A DNA stretch of 64,000 bases, from positions 587,957 to 651,956 of the forward strand of contig NZ_FODC01000005.1 in assembly GCF_900110275.1 (NCBI RefSeq), in the 5' to 3' direction. Positions 45,465 through 55,133 of the stretch are shown here, piece by piece. A program made the position numbers and the translations under genes. The notes under the pieces are model-generated. The model saw only the letters and a list, made by a program, of their open reading frames with translations. It did not search any database and was not told where the DNA came from. This DNA is from Duganella sp. CF517 (GTDB lineage Bacteria > Pseudomonadota > Gammaproteobacteria > Burkholderiales > Burkholderiaceae_D). How positions within the stretch are numbered: the stretch's first letter is position 1; every line of letters begins with the position of its first letter.

Positions 45465-46912
45465 CCATGCGGATTCCTTTTACCGTCCTCCTCGGAGCGG
45501 CGTTGCCGCCGCATGGTCACGCGGCCGGCGCGCCGCAGTGGACATTGTCGCCGGCGGCGCGCGCGGCCGGCGTGCAGGTCGATACGCCGTTGCGGATCGT
45601 TTTCGACAAGCCGCCGGTGCTGGGCACCGAAGGCGCGGTCCGCATCTACCGCGTCGCCGACCGCGCGCTGGTCGACGAACTGCGCCCCGGCGAGGACGTC
45701 GACGCCATCGGTCACGCGCAGCAGGAATACAAGCGCGTGGTGCGCTACAGCCCGATCCTCGTCCAAGGCGCGACGGCAACCATCCGCCCGCACAGCGCCA
45801 AACTCGATTACGACACCGAGTACGAGGTCGTGGTCGACGCCGGCGTGTTCGCCAGCGCCGGCATCGGCCCATGGACCTTCCGTACCCGCGCGGCGGCGCC
45901 GACCGGCAACACCCTTAGCGTCGACGATGACGGCCCGGCCGACTTCCGCACGGTACAGGGGGCGCTCGACCACGCGATGCGCCGCTTGCCGCGCGCCGCG
46001 CCGGTGTCGATCCGCATCGCCAACGGCCGCTACGACCAGTTGCTGTATCTGCGCGGCAAGGACAACCTCACCTTGCATGGCGCAAGCCGCGACGGCGTGA
46101 TCCTGGAGGCGACCAACAACGACGGCATCAATCCCGGAACCGGCGCCGGCCGTGGGCCGCTGACGCCGGCCGCCAACGGTGGCCGCTCGGTGTTCCTGAT
46201 CGAGGACGCCGACATGGTCACGCTCGACCATCTCACCATGGTCAATAACACCGTGCGCGCGCGCAGCAAGGGCGGCCAGGCCGAGACGCTGGTCTTCAGC
46301 AGCGACCGGGGACGCCTTGTCGCGCGCGACGCCAGCTTCTTCAGCGAGCAGGACACGATCCAGGTCAAGGGCTACGCGTGGTTCCACCGCACGCTGATCG
46401 CCGGCAATGTCGACTTCATCTGGGGCGGCAACCGCGCGGCGTTGTTCGAGGACAGCGAGATCCGTACCGTCGGCGACAGCGCCCACGCCGGCGGCGGCTA
46501 CATCGTGCAGGCGCGCACCGTCGCCGCCGGCGAGCCGGGGTTTGTGTTCCTCAACAGCCGGTTGACGCACGGCCCCGGGCCGCTGGGCAACGACGTGCCT
46601 GCGGGCAAAGTCTACCTCGCGCGGCAGGGACCGGCGGCGAGCCGGGACAACGTCAGCTTTATCAATTGCCGCATGGACAGGCATATCGCCGCACAAGGTT
46701 GGGCGCCGAAGAAACCGCAGACGCCGGAGGCCAACCCGGGCGCCGGCTGGGGCGAGTTCGGCAGCATGGACCTGGCGGGCCGCCCGCTGGACCTGAGCCA
46801 GCGCACGCCGGGGCACCAGTTGACGGCCGAGCAGGTGGCGGCCCGCTTCGGCAGCAGACAACAGATTTTCAACACCTTCAACGACGGCAAGGGTTGGAAC
46901 CCCACACCGTAA
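45461..46912 (+). CDS. Pectin methylesterase, carbohydrate esterase family 8
   Basis: The protein has 483 residues from the ATG at 45461, four bases inside the preceding gene; an ATG at 45467 is also possible. A weak signal peptide is present (LLGAALPPHGHAAG). An Ig-like domain (about 30-140) precedes the beta-helix esterase. Signatures are 'DFRTVQGALDHAM', 'ASFFSEQDTIQVKG' with the first catalytic Asp, 'AGNVDFIWGGNRAALFEDSE' with the second Asp, and 'GKVYLARQGP' in place of the usual LGRxW. It removes methyl groups from homogalacturonan so that the GH28 enzymes can cut. Confidence 0.9.
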   Translation: MTMRIPFTVLLGAALPPHGHAAGAPQWTLSPAARAAGVQVDTPLRIVFDKPPVLGTEGAVRIYRVADRALVDELRPGEDVDAIGHAQQEYKRVVRYSPILVQGATATIRPHSAKLDYDTEYEVVVDAGVFASAGIGPWTFRTRAAAPTGNTLSVDDDGPADFRTVQGALDHAMRRLPRAAPVSIRIANGRYDQLLYLRGKDNLTLHGASRDGVILEATNNDGINPGTGAGRGPLTPAANGGRSVFLIEDADMVTLDHLTMVNNTVRARSKGGQAETLVFSSDRGRLVARDASFFSEQDTIQVKGYAWFHRTLIAGNVDFIWGGNRAALFEDSEIRTVGDSAHAGGGYIVQARTVAAGEPGFVFLNSRLTHGPGPLGNDVPAGKVYLARQGPAASRDNVSFINCRMDRHIAAQGWAPKKPQTPEANPGAGWGEFGSMDLAGRPLDLSQRTPGHQLTAEQVAARFGSRQQIFNTFNDGKGWNPTP

Positions 46913-46965
46913 TTGTTTCACCGCCACACCACAGACGTTTCATTATAAAAAATAGGAGACTGAAC

Positions 46966-49782
46966 ATGACAACCACCACCAAACCCCGGCTCGCCCTGAG
47001 CGCCATCACCCTCGCGGTGCTTGCGCTGAGCAACCCGGCCCACGCGCAAGTCCAGCAGTCCGACGACAGCATGACCCGCGTCGAAGTGACCGGCTCGTCG
47101 ATCAAACGCATCGCCACCGAGAATGCCCTGCCCCTGACCACCTACAAGGCCGAGGAACTGGAAGCCCAGGGCCTGACCACGATGTCCGAAGTGGCCACCT
47201 CGCTGGTCACCGGCGCCACCAACGAGCCGGTCGGCGGCGGCGGCGGCGGCACCATGATCAACATGCGCGGCCTCAACACCAACCGCACCCTGGTGCTGCT
47301 CAACGGCCGCCGCCTGCCCAACGAGGCGGTCGGCGCCAGCTCGGTCAACGTCGACGTCGTGCCGATGAGCGCGGTCGAGCGGGTCGAGGTGCTGCGCGAC
47401 GGCGCCTCCGCCATCTACGGCACCGACGCCATCGCCGGCGTCATCAACTTCATCACCAAGCGCACCGTCAACAAGGTCAGCCTGAGCGCCGGCATCGTCA
47501 AGCCGCAGCGCTCCGGCGGCGGCGAGCAGCAGCGCGTGTCCATCACTGGCGGCACCGGCGATTTGAAAAAGGACGGCTGGAACGTGTTCGCCTCGTTCGA
47601 CATGCAACGCCGCACGTCGCTGATGCAAAAGAGCCGTCCGGAAATCTGGGACCAGGATCGCATCGCCCAACTTGGTGGCACCGTCTTCACCAGCAACACG
47701 TCCGGCTCATCGTCGTCGCCGGCCAACTACACCGTCTACAACAACGGCAAGCCGACCACCACCACCGGCAACCCGTACTGGGCGACCGGCTGCGGCAGCA
47801 ACTACGACGCGCCATACAGCCTGGCCTCGACCAAGGCGTCCGGCGCCGGCGCCAAGACCTGTATCCTGGACCCGACCATTTACCCGCAACTGCTGCCGGA
47901 CAACAAGCAAACCACCTTGTTCACCAAGGCCTCGATCCGCCACGGTGACGACAAGCTGTTCACGGTGGAGATGCTCAACACCGAGTCCCATATCGACGCG
48001 CTCAATCCGCCGCAGGTGTTCGGCGCGCAGACCGATTACGACAAGCTCAACCCCGGCGTGCGCAAGCCGCTGTTCATCAACCGCGGCAGCAAATGGTATC
48101 CGGGCGGCAGCGGCGGCGTGCCAGCCGTGGCCGGCGTCACCGGCCAGGACCTGGCGCTGACGTGGAGCCTCGACGAGCTGGGAACGGCCGGCACGCACGA
48201 CCGCCAGAACACCAACCGCATCGTCGTCGCCGACGAGGGCGCGGTCATGGGTTGGGACTACCGCGTCGGCTTCAACGCCGCCATGAGCGAGCGCCGGGTC
48301 GGCTACAAGAGCGGCTTCGTGACCACGCCGGAACTGTACGCGGGCGTGGCCAACGGCACGCTCAACCCGTTCGGCAAGCAGGACGCCGAGGGCCGCGCCT
48401 ATCTCGACAGCATCAGCGTCGACGGCGAAAACTACCGCACCGCCCGCGTCAAATATTTCGGTCCGGACTTCAACCTGTCGCGCGAGCTGATGCCGCTGGC
48501 GGGCGGCGCGCTGGCGATCGCCGTCGGCGGCGACCTGCACCGCGAAATGTACAGCGACCGCACCAGCATGCTGGCCAACGCGGTGACCTACAAATCGTCC
48601 GGCGCGCCGGGCACCAATCCCAAGGGCGCGCGCACCATCGGCGGCCTGTACATGGAACTGGACGCGCCACTGACCAAGCAGCTCGACCTGACGCTGGCGG
48701 CGCGCGCCGACCACTTCAGCGATTTCGGCTCGACCTTCAATCCGAAGGCCAGCGTGCGCTGGGAACCGCACACGGCCGTCATGCTGCGCGGCACGGCCAG
48801 CACCGGCTTCCGCGCGCCCACGCTGCCGGAACTGTACGGCGCCGCCCGCACCCGGGCGCCGTCGGTCAACCGCTGGGACGATCCGCTGCTGTGCCCGAGC
48901 CCGACGCCGTCGCAGCCGAACACCGGCAGCTTGACCACCGACCCGCGCTACGCCGGCCTGAACCTCGATCCGGCGCGCGTTTGCAACACGCAGCTGACCA
49001 CCCTGACGGGCGCCAATCCGGACCTGCAACCGGAGGAATCGCGCACCTACACCGCCGGCATCGTGCTCGAGCCGGTCAAGAACATGATGCTGTCGTTCGA
49101 CGTCTGGGACATCAAGATGAAGGGCACCATCGCGCAGATCACCGAGGACACCATCTTCTCCGACGTCAACCGCTACAACAACCTGTTCACGCGCAATCCG
49201 GACGGCACCCTGGATTACATCGTCGTCACCCGCATGAACATGGGCGGGCTGCACACGCGCGGCGTCGACGTCAGCTTCCGCTACGTGGTGCCGACCAGGC
49301 AATGGGGCAAGTTCGGCGTCAACCTGGACGGCACCTATGTCGACCAGTACGAAGGCCAGAACGACGCCGGCGGCGCCTGGGTCGACAGCGTCGGCCGTCC
49401 GGGCGCGCTGGCGACCGGTTCGACCTCGGCCAACACCTACATCTTCAAATGGAAGCACAACCTGCGCTTCTCGTGGAACTACGCCAAGTTCGGCGCACAG
49501 CTGACGCAGTCCTATACCTCCAGCTACGAGGACACCAACGCGCTGCCGACGCAAAAGCCGGGCCAGCCGTTCCACAACGTCATCGACCACTACATCCTGT
49601 ACAACCTGAGCACAAACTACAAGTTTTCGGATAACCTGAAAGTAACCTTTGGCGTCAACAACCTGCTGAACGAGGAACCGCCGCTGTCGAACCAGCGTTT
49701 GAGCTCGCGCGTCGTGTTTGCGCAAAACATCGCCAAACCGATCGGCCGCGCTTACACCTTGCGCGCCGAATACACCTTCTGA
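46966..49782 (+). CDS. TonB-dependent outer-membrane receptor of the pectin locus
   Basis: The protein has 938 residues, with AGGAG seven bases before the ATG. A signal peptide ends near 'NPAHAQ' (about residue 27). The plug has 'MTRVEVTGSSIKRI', 'TMINMRGLNTNRTLVLLNGR' and 'VEVLRDGASAIYGTDAIAGV', the pattern of TonB receptors of the 'GSxIxR' group. The barrel ends in 'RAYTLRAEYTF' with a C-terminal Phe, as needed for outer-membrane assembly. Its position between pectin-cleaving enzymes points to uptake of oligogalacturonides (inference). The open frame extends back to 46378 but that part is antisense-like overlap with the esterase. Confidence 0.93.
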   Translation: MTTTTKPRLALSAITLAVLALSNPAHAQVQQSDDSMTRVEVTGSSIKRIATENALPLTTYKAEELEAQGLTTMSEVATSLVTGATNEPVGGGGGGTMINMRGLNTNRTLVLLNGRRLPNEAVGASSVNVDVVPMSAVERVEVLRDGASAIYGTDAIAGVINFITKRTVNKVSLSAGIVKPQRSGGGEQQRVSITGGTGDLKKDGWNVFASFDMQRRTSLMQKSRPEIWDQDRIAQLGGTVFTSNTSGSSSSPANYTVYNNGKPTTTTGNPYWATGCGSNYDAPYSLASTKASGAGAKTCILDPTIYPQLLPDNKQTTLFTKASIRHGDDKLFTVEMLNTESHIDALNPPQVFGAQTDYDKLNPGVRKPLFINRGSKWYPGGSGGVPAVAGVTGQDLALTWSLDELGTAGTHDRQNTNRIVVADEGAVMGWDYRVGFNAAMSERRVGYKSGFVTTPELYAGVANGTLNPFGKQDAEGRAYLDSISVDGENYRTARVKYFGPDFNLSRELMPLAGGALAIAVGGDLHREMYSDRTSMLANAVTYKSSGAPGTNPKGARTIGGLYMELDAPLTKQLDLTLAARADHFSDFGSTFNPKASVRWEPHTAVMLRGTASTGFRAPTLPELYGAARTRAPSVNRWDDPLLCPSPTPSQPNTGSLTTDPRYAGLNLDPARVCNTQLTTLTGANPDLQPEESRTYTAGIVLEPVKNMMLSFDVWDIKMKGTIAQITEDTIFSDVNRYNNLFTRNPDGTLDYIVVTRMNMGGLHTRGVDVSFRYVVPTRQWGKFGVNLDGTYVDQYEGQNDAGGAWVDSVGRPGALATGSTSANTYIFKWKHNLRFSWNYAKFGAQLTQSYTSSYEDTNALPTQKPGQPFHNVIDHYILYNLSTNYKFSDNLKVTFGVNNLLNEEPPLSNQRLSSRVVFAQNIAKPIGRAYTLRAEYTF

Positions 49783-49786
49783 TGCC

Positions 49787-51454
49787 ATGACGATGAAAAC
49801 AATGAACCGTCACACACTCGCCGGCGCCATGTTGTTGCCGCTCGCGCTGGCCGCGTGCCAGAGCGCCCGCGTCGACGCGCCGGCCGCGTCCTCCAGCAAA
49901 CAGCCCTGGGTATCGGACCTCGGCAACGGCCAGTACAAAAATCCCGTCCTGCACGCCGATTATTCCGACCCGGACGCGGTCCGCGTCGGCGACACCTACT
50001 ATATGACCTCGTCGAGTTTCAATAGTTCGCCCGGCCTGCCGCTGCTGACTTCGAAGGACATGGTCAACTGGGAGCTGGTCGGCCACGCCTTGCCGGCGCT
50101 GTCGCCGTCCGAGCGCTTCACAGTGCCGCGCCATGGCGACGGTGTCTGGGCGCCGTGCCTGCGCTACCACGACGGCAAATTCTGGATCTTCTACCCGGAC
50201 CCGGACCACGGCATCTTCGTCATCACGGCGGACCGTTTCGACGGCCAGTGGAGCGCGCCCAAGTTGCTGCTGCCGGGCAAAGGCATCATCGACCCGACCC
50301 CGTTGTGGGACGACGACGGCAAAGCCTACCTGCTGCACGGCTGGGCCAAGAGCCGGGCCGGCTTCAACAACATCCTGACCCTGCGCAACATGGCGCCGGA
50401 CGCCAGCAAGCTGCTCGACACCAAAGGCACCACCCTAATCGACGGCAACGCGATCAAGGGCTACAAGACGCTGGAAGGGCCGAAATTCTACAAGGCCAAC
50501 GGCTACTATTATGTGTTCGCGCCGGCCGGCGGCGTCGAGGAAGGCTGGCAGTCGGTGTTCCGTTCGCGCAGCCTGAACGGACCGTACGAGGTGCGCACCG
50601 TACTGGAACAGGGCAAGACGGACATCAACGGCCCGCACCAGGGCGCCTGGGTGCGCGCGCAGGACGGCAAGGACTGGTTCCTCCACTTCCAGGACAAGCA
50701 CGCCTACGGCCGCGTGGTGCATCTGCAACCGATGCGCTGGGTCGACGATTGGCCGATCATCGGCGAAGACGGTCCGAACGCGGGCGCCGGACAACCGGTG
50801 CTGACCCACGCCAAGCCCGTGGCGGGCGCGGCGGTCAAGACGCCGCCGACCTCCGACGAATTCGACGGCCCCAAGCTCGGCCTGCAATGGCAGTGGAACG
50901 CCAACAGCAACGCAAAGTGGTATTCGCTGAGCGAACGTCCCGGCCAGCTGCGCCTGTTCACGCAGGCGGCGCCGGACGCGGCCGATTATGTCCGCGCGGC
51001 GCCATCGATCCTGGCGCAAAAGCTGCCGGCGCCGGAGTTCGTCGTCGACACCCGCGTCCAGCTGAACGACGCCAACGACGGCGACCGCGCCGGCCTGATC
51101 GTCAACGCCATGCAATATGCGTGGCTGGGCCTGCGCAAGACCGCCGGCGCGACCCAGCTGGTCCACACCACCTGCGGTCCGGCCGTGGTGCGCTGCAAGG
51201 AGACGGCGACCGTGGTGCTGCCGTCGGCGCCCGCGTCGCTGTACCTGCGCATGACCATGGCGCCCGGCGCGATGGCGAGCTTCGCCTACAGCACCGACAA
51301 CGTGACCTTCCAGACCGTGGGCCAGCCGATCAAGATCAGCAAGGGCCGCTGGGTGGGCGCGCAGATCGGCGTGTTCAGCGTCGGCGGTGGCGCTGCCGGC
51401 AACGCCCAGGCATCGAGCCTGGATGTCGATTACTTCCGCGTTACGGCGCAATGA
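49787..51454 (+). CDS. Glycoside hydrolase family 43 lipoprotein
   Basis: The protein has 555 residues. The signal peptide ends in the lipobox LAAC (Cys about residue 24). ATGs at 49787, 49793 and 49802 are possible and none has a strong ribosome site, so coupling to the receptor gene (5 bases upstream) is likely. The five-bladed propeller has the GH43 catalytic set: Asp in 'ADYSDPDAVRVGD', Asp in 'IIDPTPLWDDDGKAYL' and Glu in 'TLEGPKFYKANGYYYVF'. A C-terminal concanavalin-like domain (about 350-555) is of the GH43 beta-xylosidase type. It probably trims xylose or arabinose side chains from pectin. Confidence 0.9.
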   Translation: MTMKTMNRHTLAGAMLLPLALAACQSARVDAPAASSSKQPWVSDLGNGQYKNPVLHADYSDPDAVRVGDTYYMTSSSFNSSPGLPLLTSKDMVNWELVGHALPALSPSERFTVPRHGDGVWAPCLRYHDGKFWIFYPDPDHGIFVITADRFDGQWSAPKLLLPGKGIIDPTPLWDDDGKAYLLHGWAKSRAGFNNILTLRNMAPDASKLLDTKGTTLIDGNAIKGYKTLEGPKFYKANGYYYVFAPAGGVEEGWQSVFRSRSLNGPYEVRTVLEQGKTDINGPHQGAWVRAQDGKDWFLHFQDKHAYGRVVHLQPMRWVDDWPIIGEDGPNAGAGQPVLTHAKPVAGAAVKTPPTSDEFDGPKLGLQWQWNANSNAKWYSLSERPGQLRLFTQAAPDAADYVRAAPSILAQKLPAPEFVVDTRVQLNDANDGDRAGLIVNAMQYAWLGLRKTAGATQLVHTTCGPAVVRCKETATVVLPSAPASLYLRMTMAPGAMASFAYSTDNVTFQTVGQPIKISKGRWVGAQIGVFSVGGGAAGNAQASSLDVDYFRVTAQ

Positions 51455-51468
51455 TGGAGATGGATAAA

Positions 51469-53280
51469 ATGACTCAAGTAACGAACCCGCAACGCCGCAA
51501 CATCCTGCGCGCGGCCTCGGCGGGCGCCATGCTCGGCGGCGCCGCGCCACTCGCGCTCGGCCAGACGCCGGCCGCCGCCGACCCTTGGGCCACGGCGCAG
51601 CGCATCATCGACCGCTTCGCCAAGCCGCTCGTGTTCCGCAAGGAAGACTTCCCGATCACCAAGTTCGGCGCCAAGCCGTGCAAACTGGCCGAGATCACCA
51701 CCACCGGCGGCGACGAGCCGCTGAAGCGCATGTCGCCGGTCGCCAAGTCGCCGGACTGCTATCCCGCCATCGCCGCCGCCATCGCCGCCTGCAACAAGGC
51801 CGGCGGCGGCCGCGTGCTAATTCCCGCCGGCGCCTGGTACTGCGCCGGACCGATCGTGCTGCTGTCCAACGTCAACGTCCACCTGGCGGCCGGCGCCGAG
51901 GTCTACTTCAGCGCCAACCCGAACGACTACGCCAAGTACGGCGACATCGATTGCGGCAAGAACGGCAAGCTGGTGATCTCGCGCTGGCAGGGCAACGACG
52001 TGCTCAACTTCTCGCCGATGATCTACGCCTACAACCAGCGCAACATCGCGCTGACCGGCGAGGACTGGACCAGCATCCTCAACGGCCAGGCCGGCGTTCC
52101 TTTCGAAGCGGGCGGCGGCGGTTCGTGGTGGGACTGGAGCGGCAAGAACAAGCAAGCGCCCATGCACGGACGCAAGATCAACCCGGCCAATCCGGAATCG
52201 CTGGCGGCGGTGGCCCCGATGCTATCGGACGCCGAGCGCGCGCTGATCCAGGGCACCCGGCCCGACTGGCGCACCGACTCGCGCTACCTGCCGGCATTGT
52301 CCGAGGCCGGCGTGCCGGTGGCCAAGCGCATCTTTGGCCTCGGCCACTACCTGCGCCCGTGCATGGTCGAATTCATCGGCTGCACCGACGTGCTGATGCA
52401 GGGCTACCAGTTGCTCGATTCGCCGTTCTGGCTGCACCACCCGGTCAACTGCCGCAACGTCCACTTCAGCAAGGTGCGGATGGAAAGCAAGGGCGCCAAC
52501 AGCGACGGCTTCGATCCCGAATCGTGCGACACCATCCTGGTCGAAGGCTGCCTGTTCAACACCGGCGACGATTGCATCGCCATCAAGTCCGGCAAGAACC
52601 GCGACATCGCCGAAGGTCCGACGCGCAATATGGTGATCCAGGACACCATCATGAACAGCGGCCACGGCGGCGTCACCCTGGGCAGCGAGATGGCCGCCGG
52701 CATCGAGCACGTGTACGCGCAACGCATCGAGTTCCGCAACGTCCACTGGGACAGCGATCCGCTCGGCACGGCCATCCGCATGAAGACCAACATGAATCGC
52801 GGCGGCTTCCTGCGCCACTTCTACGTGCGCGACGTGACCGTGCCCAACGGCGTCAAGACCACGCCCGGCTTTTACAATCCGCTGCCCGGCTCGGTCATCA
52901 AGCCGAAGACGGTGTCGACCAGCGGCGGCGGCCTGATCACCATCGACTGCGACTACGCGCCGGCCGACGACGACGTGCGCATCCGGCCGCCGTCGGTGTC
53001 GCACGTGCACATCTCCAACGTCAAGGCCGGCAACATCAAGGTCGACGGCGCCGAGGTGTCGTGCTACCAGGCGATGGTGATCCTGGGCCCGGTGGCGACC
53101 AGCTTCAACGGCAAGCCCGGCACCCCGGTGCTGCCGCTGACCGACATCACCATCACCGACTGCGACTTCGGCACGCCGCGCAACGCCGAGCAGCCGTGGT
53201 TCACCCATAACGTCAAGGGCCTGGTCTTGAAGAACGTGCGCATCGCCGGCAAGACCATCTCGACGGTCCTGGACACTTGA
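51469..53280 (+). CDS. Tat-exported GH28 family pectinase, first tandem copy
   Basis: The protein has 603 residues from the ATG at 51469, which has GGAG nine bases upstream. Earlier ATGs at 51451-51460 overlap the GH43 stop. The signal has a twin-arginine (QRRNILRA), so export may be in folded form. GH28 catalytic motifs are 'NSDGFDPESC', 'NTGDDCIAIKSGKN', 'NSGHGGVTLGSEM' and 'IRMKTNMNRGG'. It is about 150 residues longer than classical polygalacturonases, with an insertion around 'GVPFEAGGGGSWWDWSG' near the active-site entrance. The neighbour at 53292 is a clear paralogue. Confidence 0.9.
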   Translation: MTQVTNPQRRNILRAASAGAMLGGAAPLALGQTPAAADPWATAQRIIDRFAKPLVFRKEDFPITKFGAKPCKLAEITTTGGDEPLKRMSPVAKSPDCYPAIAAAIAACNKAGGGRVLIPAGAWYCAGPIVLLSNVNVHLAAGAEVYFSANPNDYAKYGDIDCGKNGKLVISRWQGNDVLNFSPMIYAYNQRNIALTGEDWTSILNGQAGVPFEAGGGGSWWDWSGKNKQAPMHGRKINPANPESLAAVAPMLSDAERALIQGTRPDWRTDSRYLPALSEAGVPVAKRIFGLGHYLRPCMVEFIGCTDVLMQGYQLLDSPFWLHHPVNCRNVHFSKVRMESKGANSDGFDPESCDTILVEGCLFNTGDDCIAIKSGKNRDIAEGPTRNMVIQDTIMNSGHGGVTLGSEMAAGIEHVYAQRIEFRNVHWDSDPLGTAIRMKTNMNRGGFLRHFYVRDVTVPNGVKTTPGFYNPLPGSVIKPKTVSTSGGGLITIDCDYAPADDDVRIRPPSVSHVHISNVKAGNIKVDGAEVSCYQAMVILGPVATSFNGKPGTPVLPLTDITITDCDFGTPRNAEQPWFTHNVKGLVLKNVRIAGKTISTVLDT

Positions 53281-53291
53281 GGCGGATCGCG

Positions 53292-55127
53292 ATGACAATC
53301 CCAACCACCCATGCGGCACGCCGCAATTTCATGCAGACCCTGGCGGGCGGCACCCTGGCCCTGGCCGGCGGCCTGCCGGCGCAACTGCTGGCCGCCTCCG
53401 CTCCCAACGATCCCTGGAGCCAGGCCCAGGCGATCATCGACCGCGTCTCGAAACCGCTCGCCTTTCGCAACGAGGATTTCGTCATTACCGCGTTCGGCGC
53501 CAAGGCGTGCGAGCTGGCGCCGATCAACGCCTGGGTCGGCTCCAGCGACCGCGCCGACATCCACACGCCGGCACCGGGATCGACCGATTGCTACCCCGCC
53601 ATCAGCGCCGCCATCGCCGCCTGCCACCAGGCCGGCGGCGGCCGCGTCTTGATCCCGACCGGTAATTGGCTGTGCGCCGGGCCGATCGTGCTGCTGTCGA
53701 ACGTGCACGTGCATCTGGCCAAGGGCGCGCACGTCTACTTTTCCGCCAATCCACTGGACTACGCGCGCCATGGCGAATTCGATTGCGGCGCCAATGGCAA
53801 GCTGTCGCTAACCCGCTGGGAAGGCAACGATTGCCTGAATTATTCGTCGCTGGTGTACGCCCACGGCCAGCGCAACATCGCCCTGACCGGCGAGGACTGG
53901 ACCTCGATCCTCGACGGCCAGGCCGGCGTGCCCTTCCCCGGCGATGCCGATTGCTGGTGGTCGTGGAAGGGACGCGAGCGCAAGGGCGAGGTGCATGTGC
54001 CGTTCACCGTGGGCAAGGTGCAGGAACGGCCTAACCCGCGCAACCGCCCGCTGGCCGAGATTGCACCGCATCTATCCGCCGACGAGGCCGGAAAGATCCA
54101 GGGCGACGATCCGTGGTTCCTGTCGGACTCGCACTACCTGCGCGCATTGAGCGAGGCGCGCGTGCCGGCCAAGCAACGCATCTTCGGCATCGGCCACTTC
54201 CTGCGGCCGCACATGGTGCAATTCATCAGTTGCACCGACGTGCTGCTGGCCGGCTACCAGACCACCAACACGCCGTTCTGGCAGCACAACCCGGTGGACT
54301 GCGCCAACGTGCATGTGAAGGGCATTTACGCCAACAGCATGGGCGCCAACAACGACGGTTTCGATCCGGAATCGTGCCGCTACGTGCTGATCGAAGGCTG
54401 CCAGTTCAACACCGGCGACGATTGCATCGCCATCGATTCCGGCAAGGGCACCGATACGCAGTTCGGTCCGTGCGAGAACGTGGTGGTGCAGAATTGCCGC
54501 ATGCACAGCGGCCATGGCGCGCTGACCTTGGGCAGCATCATGTCCGGCGGCATCCAGAACGTGTATGCGCAGAACCTGGTGTTCGAGAACGCCAATTGGA
54601 AGACCGACCCGCTCAACATCGCCATCCGGCTCAAGACCAATATGGCGCGCGGCGGCTTTTTGCGTAATTTTTACGTTCGCAATGTGCGGATCCCGAACGG
54701 CATCCGCACCACGCCGGCGTTTTACAAGCCGACGCCGGGATCGGGCATTCCGGAGCAGACGGTGGCCGCCGGCGCCGGTGGCGTGATCACCTTCGATTGC
54801 GACTACAGTCCGCTCGACGATACCATCCGCACCCGGCCGCCGCTGGTGACCAATGTGCATATCTCGGGCATCACGGTGGGCAATGTACAGACCAGGGACG
54901 GCAAGTTCTCCTGCTACCAGCCGATCGTGGTGCTGGGGCCGGTGGCGGTGAACTACAACGGGCCGGACAAGCCGCGGATTCTGCCGGTCAGCAACGTCAC
55001 CATCAGCGACTGCGACTTCGGCACGCCGGTGGCCAAGCAGCCGGCGTACCTGTACAACGTCAAGGATCTGGTGCTGAAGAATGTGACCATCGCCGGCAAG
55101 CTCCACAACCAGCGCTTGTCGTCGTAA
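53292..55127 (+). CDS. Tat-exported GH28 family pectinase, second tandem copy
   Basis: The protein has 611 residues from the ATG at 53292 (GAGG upstream), 11 bases after the first copy. The signal has a twin-arginine (AARRNFMQT) and ends near 'QLLAAS'. It aligns along its whole length with the preceding protein. Catalytic motifs are 'NNDGFDPESC', 'NTGDDCIAIDSGKG', 'HSGHGALTLGSIM' and 'IRLKTNMARGG'. The residue after 'CIAI' is Asp where the first copy and most GH28 enzymes have Lys or Asn. This may change substrate preference. It is the last gene of the pectin locus, ending 6 bases from a convergent chemotaxis receptor gene. Confidence 0.9.
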   Translation: MTIPTTHAARRNFMQTLAGGTLALAGGLPAQLLAASAPNDPWSQAQAIIDRVSKPLAFRNEDFVITAFGAKACELAPINAWVGSSDRADIHTPAPGSTDCYPAISAAIAACHQAGGGRVLIPTGNWLCAGPIVLLSNVHVHLAKGAHVYFSANPLDYARHGEFDCGANGKLSLTRWEGNDCLNYSSLVYAHGQRNIALTGEDWTSILDGQAGVPFPGDADCWWSWKGRERKGEVHVPFTVGKVQERPNPRNRPLAEIAPHLSADEAGKIQGDDPWFLSDSHYLRALSEARVPAKQRIFGIGHFLRPHMVQFISCTDVLLAGYQTTNTPFWQHNPVDCANVHVKGIYANSMGANNDGFDPESCRYVLIEGCQFNTGDDCIAIDSGKGTDTQFGPCENVVVQNCRMHSGHGALTLGSIMSGGIQNVYAQNLVFENANWKTDPLNIAIRLKTNMARGGFLRNFYVRNVRIPNGIRTTPAFYKPTPGSGIPEQTVAAGAGGVITFDCDYSPLDDTIRTRPPLVTNVHISGITVGNVQTRDGKFSCYQPIVVLGPVAVNYNGPDKPRILPVSNVTISDCDFGTPVAKQPAYLYNVKDLVLKNVTIAGKLHNQRLSS

Positions 55128-55133
55128 GCGCCG

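Noticed and set aside
44085..55127. Bacteroides-type polysaccharide utilisation locus
   Set aside because: No SusD-like lipoprotein is present and the receptors are proteobacterial TonB types, so I describe it as a pectin locus only.
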